Below, piece after piece: positions 41,315 to 48,622 of a stretch of DNA of 64,000 bases. The translations under genes were made by a program, and so were the position numbers. The notes below the pieces were generated by a model that saw nothing but the letters and a program-made list of their open reading frames with translations, made no database searches and was not told where the DNA came from. Numbering within the stretch: position 1 is the first letter of the stretch; every line of letters begins with the position of its first letter. Source of the DNA: Mycobacterium heidelbergense (GTDB taxonomy: Bacteria > Actinomycetota > Actinomycetes > Mycobacteriales > Mycobacteriaceae). The DNA lies in NCBI RefSeq assembly GCF_010730745.1, contig NZ_AP022615.1, forward strand, positions 372,001 through 436,000, in the 5' to 3' direction.

Positions 41315-41554
41315 GTGTTACGCGTGAGTGACGAGACCCGTGAAAAGGTGTTGCGGATCGGTCGCGAGGAGTTCGGCGGCGCATCGGCTGATGAGACGAT
41401 CCGCCGGCTGATCGATGAGCACTGGCAGGCCACTGCCATCGCCGCGGTCCGCCGCTACCGTGAGGACGACCCCCAAGGGTGGGCGGACTACCTCGGCGAG
41501 GCTGAGGAATGGGCGGGTGCTGAGACGCCGATTGCCGATGAGTGGATGCGGTGA
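41315..41554 (+). CDS. Ribbon-helix-helix-type antitoxin of a MazF pair
   Basis: A 79-residue protein with a predicted DNA-binding N-terminus (LRVSDETREKVLRIGRE) and an acidic C-terminal tail (WADYLGEAEEWAGAETPIAD) suited to toxin binding. The GTG at 41315 is used, with another at 41324. Its stop overlaps the start of the MazF-type toxin (GTGA), the normal arrangement for such a pair. The pair lies between direct repeats D2 and D3. Confidence 0.78.
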   Translation: MLRVSDETREKVLRIGREEFGGASADETIRRLIDEHWQATAIAAVRRYREDDPQGWADYLGEAEEWAGAETPIADEWMR

Positions 41555-41895
41555 GGCACCCGCCGCGCATCGAGTCGGGGCAAGTGTGGTTTGTCGACTT
41601 CGATCCCGTGCGCGGCCGCGAGCAGGGCAAGGACCGGCCCGCGCTGGTGGTTTCATCCCGTTTCCACCTGGACCTGACGATGCGGCGGCTGATTTGTGTG
41701 CTGCCGCTGACCAGCGTGGAGCGCGTCGGCTGGATACACCGGGTCCACGCCGGCTCCGGTGGCGGCTGGGTCATCACCGAGCAGATCCGCACCGTATCCG
41801 CCGAGCGGTTTCGCCGCTACGCACCAGAGATCCAGCTCTCCGCCGCCGAACTAAACGACGTGCGACACGTCGTGGCGCAAATGCTGATCATTTAA
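41551..41895 (+). CDS. MazF/PemK-type endoribonuclease toxin
   Basis: A 114-residue toxin with the family motif GQVWFVDFDPVRGREQGKDR then PALVVSSRF near the N-terminus, and CVLPLTSVERVGWIHRV in the core. MazF toxins cut single-stranded RNA at short sequences. It overlaps the antitoxin by 4 bp; a GTG at 41542 could add three residues. Both genes seem intact, in contrast to the broken systems upstream. Confidence 0.88.
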   Translation: MRHPPRIESGQVWFVDFDPVRGREQGKDRPALVVSSRFHLDLTMRRLICVLPLTSVERVGWIHRVHAGSGGGWVITEQIRTVSAERFRRYAPEIQLSAAELNDVRHVVAQMLII

Positions 41896-41937
41896 GCCGT
41901 CGTCTCGCTCGCCAGAGCGCACGCGCGACGTCGCCGC

Positions 41938-41985
41938 CGTAACGCCGCTGCGAATCCAAGCCGGATTTTTCGCGGTGGCGTTACG
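41938..41985. repeat. Palindromic repeat D3
   Basis: Arms CGTAACGCCGCTGCGAA (41938-41954) and TTCGCGGTGGCGTTACG (41969-41985) pair with two mismatches. The right half is part of the 47-bp block shared exactly with D2. It lies between the MazF gene and the hydrolase gene. Confidence 0.75.
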
Positions 41986-42027
41986 CTCGCGGACTATAAA
42001 GGGCGTCGCGGCAAAGGGGCCCAGCTT

Positions 42028-42822
42028 ATGCTCGAGGTGATCGACAAGGGGTCCTGCACGGACACGCATCCGGTGCCGTTGCTCTTCGTGCACGGGGGCT
42101 GGCATGGCGCGTGGTGCTGGGAGCAGTTCCTGGACTTCTTCGCCGATGCGGGATACCGCGCGGTCGCGATCAGCCTGCGCGGGCACGGCACCAGCCCCAC
42201 GGCCAAGCCGTTGCACAAGGTTTCCATCGCCGACTACCTCGACGACGTCCGTTCGGTCGCCGGCGACCTGGGTGGCGCCCCGGTGCTGATCGGCCATTCC
42301 CTGGGCGGCTTTGTGATCCAGCGCTACCTCGAACAGCGCAGCGCACCGGCTGCGGTGTTGGTGGGCTCCGTGCCACCGCAGGGCGTGCTCAGGTTGGCGT
42401 TGCGAGTCTGGCGCCGCCGGCCGTCGATGACCATGGAAGCGTGGGCCGACCGCACGCTGCTGAAATTCCTCGCCACCCCGGCGCTGGCCCGCGAATACCT
42501 CTTCTGCGCCGACACACCCGAGGCGATCGTCGAATCCTGCATGCAACGCACCGGAGCCGAGAGCATTCGCGCGGCCATGACCGATCCGATGGTCCGCCGC
42601 GTCAGAACCCGGCGGGTGAACACCCCGATCCTGGTCCTTGGCGCCGTGCACGACGGCTTCGTCAGCGTCGGCGATGTGCGCGCCACGGCGCGCGCCTACC
42701 GGACCAAGCCGGAATTCTTTCCCATGGGCCACAACATGATGCTCGAACCCGGATGGGCCGATGTCGCCAAACGAATCGACGCCTGGCTGGAAACGCGCAA
42801 CTTGGCAAGCCACGCGTCATAG
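42028..42822 (+). CDS. Alpha/beta-fold hydrolase
   Basis: A 264-residue enzyme of the alpha/beta hydrolase superfamily. It has the oxyanion-loop FVHGGWHGAWCWEQF, the nucleophile elbow VLIGHSLGGFVIQRYL (Ser), a likely Asp in LGAVHDGFVSVGD and the His in FPMGHNMMLEPGW. The substrate is unknown (esterase or lipase-like). The ATG at 42028 follows AAAGGGG, which belongs to the tail of repeat D3, so the repeat may supply its translation signal. Confidence 0.85.
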   Translation: MLEVIDKGSCTDTHPVPLLFVHGGWHGAWCWEQFLDFFADAGYRAVAISLRGHGTSPTAKPLHKVSIADYLDDVRSVAGDLGGAPVLIGHSLGGFVIQRYLEQRSAPAAVLVGSVPPQGVLRLALRVWRRRPSMTMEAWADRTLLKFLATPALAREYLFCADTPEAIVESCMQRTGAESIRAAMTDPMVRRVRTRRVNTPILVLGAVHDGFVSVGDVRATARAYRTKPEFFPMGHNMMLEPGWADVAKRIDAWLETRNLASHAS

Positions 42823-43072
42823 CCAGACTCGAGTCGCTGCTGCGACGAAAAGCGTTGGCATTTCAGATTTTATAGCCGTCGCGGGCAGGAAGGATCTTGC
42901 GTGCCCTTGCGCATTCCGCGCATTTATAGGAAGCCGTGTGGCCAGCGGGTCATGATAAAAACCGTTCGAGTGTCATTTGGAAGCCACCACTAATCGACTC
43001 GGCCCCCTTCTTGCGGAAGGGGGCCGAGTGCCGTTAGCGGTCACCGGCTCGCATCGGTAACCACCAACGGAG
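42823..43072. other. Intergenic region, no gene seen
   Basis: 250 bp between the hydrolase gene and a decayed secreted-protein gene. A T-richer stretch near 42865 contains TTTTATAGCCGTCGCGGG, faintly like the tail of repeats D2/D3. A GC-rich inverted run GGCCCCCTTC/GAAGGGGGCC (43000-43027) could form a terminator hairpin. Confidence 0.4.
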
Positions 43073-43513
43073 TCAGAGCAATCTGAGGAGGTTGGAAATC
43101 AACAATCCAATATTGCTTGCCAATGCCCCGCCGAAGTTGCTCAATATCAACGGAAGATTCGACACCACAGAGGGGATGCTTTGCAACAGTGACGTCAATC
43201 CAGCGCTAACGTCGTTGACGATAGGAGTCAGGGACGGCCAGCCGTTAGTGAACCCGTTCGCGAGGCCCTGGAATGCGGTTTGGAGGGCCGCGAACCCGAC
43301 ATTGCCCTTGGCGGTCATGATGTTCACCGCACCGGGAGCAACGATCTTTGTCGCGAGAGTTGGGGAAATAGTGTTTAATACCTGGTTGAGCAGGCCATTC
43401 GTAACCAGCAGCCCACCGGTAGGCGTCCCGTTAAGGAAGCCGTTAGCTACCGCGCCAGGAGTATTAACCAGGTTGATCAGATCGCTAGTGACCAGTGCGG
43501 CCGGACTTGGGGG
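43073..43513 (-). pseudogene. Truncated secreted Leu/Gly/Asn-rich protein
   Basis: An open frame of 146 codons with no usable start: it begins right after an in-frame TGA at 43514-43516. It reads PPSPAALVTSDLINLVNTPG, AVANGFLNGTPTGGLLV and onwards to GGALASNIGLLISNLLRLL. The phrases LxNxPGAxAxxFLNG and NGWPSLTPIVNDVS recall the intact protein at 45998-47344, so this is the 3' part of a paralogue that has lost its signal peptide and N-terminus. Confidence 0.6.
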
Positions 43514-43589
43514 TCATCGTCACAGCCTGTTATGCCGTCACAGCGGTCAGGAGAGTGTCGGTCCTTGCCGGCCGGCGAGCTGTACGTAC

Positions 43590-44000
43590 CTAAGAAGAAC
43601 CTGAGCCTGCAGGGTTTTCGGTGGACATTTGCCGATCACTTCGGAAACACGCAGCACGGCAATCCCTAAAAAGTTGCGAAAACACTGGTGAGCATGCTGC
43701 TACGCGTACGTCAGCAACATCTCTTCGATGCTGCGATAGTTCAGTTTGAAAGTACCTGCCGGTAACAAGCCCGACTCGTGCCTGCTCCTCACTCACGATA
43801 GCTGCACCCATTACTATGTGGCCGTTTGGCAAGTCATACAGCGAATAACTGAATTTGCTGTTGCTGGCTTCGCCAGCATGTAGCCGACACATCGTGATGA
43901 CCTCATGCCACCAGGAGGCAATCTCACTTTTTCTCAGGATTGCCCCGACCGTCGCGACCCTCTGCCCGCCCGACCCCCATGTCACCGTCCAGGTAGACAT
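43590..44000 (-). CDS. Hypothetical protein, uncertain ORF
   Basis: A 136-codon frame starting MSTWTVTWGSGGQRVATVG, with KSEIASWWHEVITMCRLHAG and SKFSYSLYDLPNGHIVMGA, which looks protein-like in composition, then a Cys/Arg-rich end that does not. It is A+T-richer than the core genes. I do not recognise it; it may be a decayed gene or chance. The frame is open to 44045 with another ATG. Confidence 0.3.
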   Translation of the reverse strand: MSTWTVTWGSGGQRVATVGAILRKSEIASWWHEVITMCRLHAGEASNSKFSYSLYDLPNGHIVMGAAIVSEEQARVGLVTGRYFQTELSQHRRDVADVRVAACSPVFSQLFRDCRAACFRSDRQMSTENPAGSGSS

Positions 44001-44637
44001 TCCCGCGTCAAACATGCTGCGCCGGCCCACACAAAGACAAGACACCCACTACCCACGCCGGCCAGTGGGGGACGCCGAGAAGCGGCAGCCACTCACCTGG
44101 GCAACAGGGCAAGAACCCTTAATTACGCTGTCACCAAGGACGATCGCCGAATCCCAGCAGGTGATCGCCGAGAAGTATCTTCGTCAACACCGACGAAATC
44201 GCCGCACCTCGCCGGCCCGCCGACCCGGCCGCACCCGCCTACCAGACCCGCCCGATCGCGGCCCCCATCCCGATAGCGACGTTTGCTTCCCGCGCCGCGC
44301 GCCTCGGCGGGTGACCGACAACACGGCCGCACTGCCCTCGGATCGACATTCCACGATGCCCCCCAGTCGCGGGGTGCGACAGCGCCATCAAGCATTTTCG
44401 AAAGGCCAATAATTTTCGGGGCTATTTTGAGTGGATTTTTTGCTGCCAATTTCCTTCCACCACAACCAATTGCCGAGTGTATTGCACGATTTTCTCGACG
44501 TAATTCTTAGGTATGTTCACCTCTGTTACCAGCCAGAAGCACAGGGTGAACCAGATCAACAACGGCCAGTACCTGGTTTTTTCTCAAGTACGGGCTCGGA
44601 CACATCGTTTTATCGGTTATGACAGGAAGGCGCGCAG
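44001..44637. other. AT-richer gap before the PGRS gene
   Basis: No convincing gene. The first part is GC-rich and Pro/Arg-coding in several frames without family signal. From about 44400 to 44600 the composition becomes clearly A+T-rich (for example ATTTTCGGGGCTATTTTGAG and ATTTTTTGCTGCCAATTTCC), unusual for this chromosome. It probably holds the promoter of the PGRS gene and may be a site for the silencer Lsr2. Confidence 0.45.
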
Positions 44638-45939
44638 ATGAAGCGTAAGCAGCACAGCATGAGGCGAGACCGTCGCTCGCGCAACGTGAAGGCGGCTCGT
44701 CGTGGTCGTGTGGTCGGCCTAGGTACCGCCGCGGGTGCGTTGCTGACCGCCACCATGGCACCGGTGGTTGCGCCTTCCGCGCAGGCGGGGGTGCTGGACA
44801 TGATCATCAACCCCATCATCCAACCCCTCATCGGCACCGTCAGCACCGCCGCTAACGCGGGCACCACCGCCATGAACGGCCTCGGCGCGGGTGCACTCGC
44901 GGGCCTGCAAACCGGTGCCCTCCAAGGCCTCACTAACAGCGTCAACGCCAGCGCGGCGGCCTTCCAGGGTGTGCATTCGGCTGCCCTGGCCAGCATCACC
45001 AACAGCCTTAACGCCAGCGCCGCCGCCTTTAACACCGGCGGCCTGAACGCGGCCATCGAAGGCATGCATGCCAGCGCGGCCGCGGCCCTTAGTGGTGGCG
45101 GGCTAGACGCGGCGGTCGCTGCGGCGAACTCACCTAAGGCCGCGCTGAACAACCTCGTCTACAACACGTTCGACAGCTTCTATGGCGCGGTCTACACCGC
45201 CGGCCAAACCTGGATAGCCAGCCCCACCGGCCAACAAATCGACGGAGTCATCAACACCCCGTTCGTCGCCCTGTTCGGGCGCGACCTGATCGGTAACGGC
45301 GTCAACGGATTCACCGGCACCAACACCTCACCATTAGGGCAATGGCTGCCCGTCGGCAACCTCGGCTCTGGCGGGTTCTTGTTCGGCGACGGCGGCGCCG
45401 GCGCGGCCGGTACCGCCACCAGCCCCGCCGGCGGTGTGGGCGGTTCGGCCGGGCTGATCGGCAACGGCGGTATAGGCGGCGCCGCTTTCAGCCGCGTCGG
45501 CGCCGGCGGCAACGGCGGTAACGGCGGTTTGCTGATGGGCAACGGCGGTGCTGGTGGCGCCGGTTTCAGCGGCAGCATACCCGGCAGTGCCGGTAACGGC
45601 GGTTCCGCCGGCCTCCTGTTCGGCAACGGGGGCGCCGGCGGTGTCGGTGGCAACGGAAACAATAAGGGGGGCAACGGCGGCGTTGGCGGTAACGGGGCCT
45701 GGCTGGTCGGCAACGGCGGCGCTGGCGGCGCTAGCGGCGCTGGCAGCAGCCCAACCAGCGGGCAGGGCAGCGCGGGTGGCAACGGCGGGTTCGGGGGGGT
45801 ACTGGCCGGCAACGGGGGTAACGGCGGCAGCTCGTGGAACGGCCCTGAGGTCTACAGCAACCCCATCTTTGGTGGTAAGGGCGGCTACGCCGGGCTTTTG
45901 GGCCTAAACGGTGCGGCGGGCAGCACGATCCGCGGGTGA
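44638..45939 (+). CDS. PGRS-repeat protein with signal peptide, no PE domain
   Basis: A 433-residue protein. It begins with a basic, twin-Arg-containing N-terminus and hydrophobic stretch (GLGTAAGALLTATMAPVVAPSAQA), i.e. a cleavable signal, instead of a ~100-residue PE domain. Residues ~50-165 are Ala/Asn-rich. The block GQQIDGVINTPFVALFGRDLIGNG is the linker usual in PE_PGRS proteins, and from ~residue 230 GGxGG/GNGGAGG repeats run to the end. The ATG at 44638 follows AGGAAGG. Likely surface or secreted; function unknown. Confidence 0.85.
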   Translation: MKRKQHSMRRDRRSRNVKAARRGRVVGLGTAAGALLTATMAPVVAPSAQAGVLDMIINPIIQPLIGTVSTAANAGTTAMNGLGAGALAGLQTGALQGLTNSVNASAAAFQGVHSAALASITNSLNASAAAFNTGGLNAAIEGMHASAAAALSGGGLDAAVAAANSPKAALNNLVYNTFDSFYGAVYTAGQTWIASPTGQQIDGVINTPFVALFGRDLIGNGVNGFTGTNTSPLGQWLPVGNLGSGGFLFGDGGAGAAGTATSPAGGVGGSAGLIGNGGIGGAAFSRVGAGGNGGNGGLLMGNGGAGGAGFSGSIPGSAGNGGSAGLLFGNGGAGGVGGNGNNKGGNGGVGGNGAWLVGNGGAGGASGAGSSPTSGQGSAGGNGGFGGVLAGNGGNGGSSWNGPEVYSNPIFGGKGGYAGLLGLNGAAGSTIRG

Positions 45940-45997
45940 TGGCCTCCCCTTACGTCCACGAATACCTAGACCACTAATCAGTAAAGGAGCAACACAC

Positions 45998-47344
45998 ATG
46001 CAACAGCTAACAGCCCTTCGGCCCCTGGTCGCCGCGGGTGCCGCGGCAGTGGGTGCCAGCCTGATCGCCCTGACACCGGCAGTCTCCAACAATGTCGCCG
46101 CCGACCTGCACCGCAGCGCCGCAGACATCCAGCAGCGGGCGGTGCAGCTGCTGAGCACCGACGATCCCGGGGTGGTCAACCCGATCCAAACCTGGATCAA
46201 CGTCTTCACCGGCGCGGCCGCCAACCTACAAGCCGATTACGCGTCGGCGACCGCTTATGGTCTTGCCCCGGTGCTAGAGCAAGTCCTCGCGAACCAGGCC
46301 CACAACTACGGGACCCTGGTAATTCCCGGCTTCCAAGAATCCGCGCTACGCCTAGTTAACCTCTACACCGGAGCGGGAGCTGGAGGTTTCTGGCCGAGGT
46401 TGTTTCAGGGAATCTCCCAAGTCGGGCAGGGGGACTTCACGGACGGGTTTTTTAACATAGCCAACGATGGTCTCCCGGCGTTTCTCAATTCGTTTGGTCT
46501 CCCGCTACAAGACCTTTTGCCTCTGCTTCCGCAGGAGTTGGAGAATTTGCCGAACGCCGTGAATTTCCTGCTAGGCAACGCTTACGTGTATTTGACCGGG
46601 CAAGTCGGTCTCTTCTGGCCGGGGTATCTTGGGTATGCTCTGGGCTCGGATGTCCAGCTCGCTTCTGATGGGTTTGCCTCTGGGGACCTGCTCGCGGGGG
46701 TGACCAACTTGCTCAATATTCCGGGCGCATTCGCCGGGCAGTTCCTCAACGGTTTCACATCCTCCTTCACCGACGGTTTTGTTCCCGGTCTCCTCAGCCC
46801 GTCCACCAACATCGCCGGGGGTTGGACCGGGGGTGGCTTGTTGTATTTCTTCACCACGTATGTCCCCCAAGGTACGGCGAACTCGATCGTTTATCCCGGT
46901 GCGCCCAATATCGTGCAGGGTGGAGATCTCGCGGCGACGGTCCAGCAATTTCTGGCCCAAGCGTCCTCACTTTTCGGTTTTAACAACCCAATTACCAATC
47001 CTATCCCCAGTAACGTCGTTTGGGCGTGGCCGACACCGCAGACAGTCCTCAATCAGCTGATTAATCTCTTCCAGGCGTACGCCGGTGTCGGTGGTTTGGC
47101 TAGTGCGGCCACTGGCGCAAGCGCGGCGTTTGCCGCTCCGGCCGGGGTCGTGGGGATTGCTCCGTCGATCGCGGCCAACCTCTCCGGTCTGGCTCCGTCG
47201 ATCGCGGCCGATTTCTCGGGGATTGCTCCGTCGCTCGCGGCTGAGATCGGTGGTATAGCTCCGTCGCTGGCGACGAACCTTGCCGGGACGTTGGCGCCTC
47301 AGCTGGGGACACTGGCGGCTCACCTCCTTACGTCGCTGTTCTGA
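45998..47344 (+). CDS. Secreted hydrophobic repeat protein, function unknown
   Basis: A 448-residue protein with a signal peptide (LVAAGAAAVGASLIALTPAVS) and an Ala/Leu/Asn/Phe-rich body (IQTWINVFTGAAANLQADYA, NIPGAFAGQFLNGFTSSFTD). The C-terminus has five tandem ~11-residue units of the form IAPSLAAxxxG. ATG 45998 has AAAGGAG at an ideal distance; codons upstream to 45911 are open but unlikely. It follows the PGRS gene by 58 bp on the same strand. It belongs to a mycobacterial family with GxFLNG motifs that I cannot assign a role. Confidence 0.75.
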   Translation: MQQLTALRPLVAAGAAAVGASLIALTPAVSNNVAADLHRSAADIQQRAVQLLSTDDPGVVNPIQTWINVFTGAAANLQADYASATAYGLAPVLEQVLANQAHNYGTLVIPGFQESALRLVNLYTGAGAGGFWPRLFQGISQVGQGDFTDGFFNIANDGLPAFLNSFGLPLQDLLPLLPQELENLPNAVNFLLGNAYVYLTGQVGLFWPGYLGYALGSDVQLASDGFASGDLLAGVTNLLNIPGAFAGQFLNGFTSSFTDGFVPGLLSPSTNIAGGWTGGGLLYFFTTYVPQGTANSIVYPGAPNIVQGGDLAATVQQFLAQASSLFGFNNPITNPIPSNVVWAWPTPQTVLNQLINLFQAYAGVGGLASAATGASAAFAAPAGVVGIAPSIAANLSGLAPSIAADFSGIAPSLAAEIGGIAPSLATNLAGTLAPQLGTLAAHLLTSLF

Positions 47345-47441
47345 GTTGCAGTGCGGGTCTGCTCGCCCAGCGCCGGTGGCAACCACGCCGGTGCTGGGCG
47401 GGTTGACCCGGCCCGCAGGAGATCCGGTAGCGGAGGTACCG

Positions 47442-48410
47442 ATGAGCAATATCACCAGCATGGCGAGCCTGGCACTGGCAGAAGACTGGTGCCCACCAGG
47501 TGCGTACGCGGGTGCCGCCCTGGCCCGCGAGCGTCGAGAGGTGCTCGACTGGGCGCAAGCGCGTATCGACGAATTGATCGGTTTAGCCGAAGCCAAAGAA
47601 CACTTCAGGATGTGGCGCACCGCACTGGAGAGCGACGGCGGCGCAGTCAGGGAAAACCACCTGGTGTTCCTCGGCGCACCCGGCATGGCGAAAAAGACGT
47701 TCGCCCGGGTGATCGGTGAGGTGTTGTTCGGCTGGGGCATGATCACCCGCCCCGAGGTCACCGTGATCAGCGCCGCCGACATCGCCACGGACGGTCCCTT
47801 GGGCAGCCCGGCCCGCAGGGTGCAGCAGGCCTGCACCCGCGCCCGCGGCGGGGTGCTGTTTATCGACGAGGCCCACCAGCTGGCCCCCGACACCGACGAC
47901 CCCTCTGTAGGGGTAGAAGCGATCTACGCCCTATTGACCTGCATGGCGGCCTACCGCAACGAACTCGTGGTCATCCTCGCCGGCTACCCCCGCCCCATGC
48001 AGGACTTCTTAACCGTCCATGCCGGGCTGGCCGCCCGATTCCCCTTCACCATGACCTTCACCAGCTACACCCCGGAAGACATGGTGGATATTGGGCGTCG
48101 CTTCGCCGCTAGAGAACGCCTCGTGGTCCACGACGCGGCCTGGGAGCTGCTGGGCACCGAAGCGGCCCGGTTGCAGTCGATCCCGTACGGCAGTGGCACA
48201 TTGCTCGATGCCGCCGGCAACGCCCGCTACGTACATGAGGTGGTCGGAGTGTGTCAGCGGGCGTGGGTCCGCAGACTGCACCGGTGTGCACCCAACCGCC
48301 GCGACCTCAGACAACTCGTGCGTATCGATCCTGGTGTTCTTCAGGTCAGCACCGCCGACATGGAACGCGCGATCACCGCAGCACACCCCGCCATCGCCGT
48401 ACCCACCTAA
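47442..48410 (+). CDS. EccA/CbxX-like AAA protein with altered P-loop
   Basis: A 322-residue AAA protein like the C-terminal half of the type VII secretion ATPase EccA. The TPR-like N-terminal half is missing. Walker B is intact (GGVLFIDEAHQLA), followed by a sensor region (NELVVILAGYPRPM) and DFLTVHAGLAARFPFTMTF. The P-loop reads GAPGMAKKTFAR where GPPGTGKTTxAR is expected; the Lys is kept but GKT has become AKK. ATG 47442 follows CGGAGGTA. It lies 97 bp after the hydrophobic secreted protein and may assist its export. Confidence 0.78.
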   Translation: MSNITSMASLALAEDWCPPGAYAGAALARERREVLDWAQARIDELIGLAEAKEHFRMWRTALESDGGAVRENHLVFLGAPGMAKKTFARVIGEVLFGWGMITRPEVTVISAADIATDGPLGSPARRVQQACTRARGGVLFIDEAHQLAPDTDDPSVGVEAIYALLTCMAAYRNELVVILAGYPRPMQDFLTVHAGLAARFPFTMTFTSYTPEDMVDIGRRFAARERLVVHDAAWELLGTEAARLQSIPYGSGTLLDAAGNARYVHEVVGVCQRAWVRRLHRCAPNRRDLRQLVRIDPGVLQVSTADMERAITAAHPAIAVPT

Positions 48411-48622
48411 AACAGCGAAACCCTAACAACACCAACACCTTCAACAACCGGACACGTCGACTCACACAACACTGCAACTCGCCCGTAGCCCCAAACAGTC
48501 AGGCATGCTAAATTTCACAGCCGCCGCCGAACCGCGCCATGTCGTGAGCGCCGGCGCGATGGAACTAACGCGGCATCAGCATTGCAAGAACCGCTACGCG
48601 CGGCAAACCATGTACGGGGGAC
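48411..48622. other. Intergenic region upstream of the helicase
   Basis: 212 bp with no gene. The first ~90 bases are A/C-rich (AACACCAACACCTTCAACAA), the rest contains the promoter of the helicase gene, probably near 48500-48600. Confidence 0.4.

Noticed and set aside
44156..44310. Plus-strand protein-like stretch (FVNTDEIAAPRRPADPAAP)
   Set aside because: No start, no family signal and composition like GC-rich chance frames.
45370..45900. CRISPR-like or tandem DNA array in the Gly-rich region
   Set aside because: The repetition is GGC/AAC codon usage of a PGRS domain, with irregular units and no spacers.
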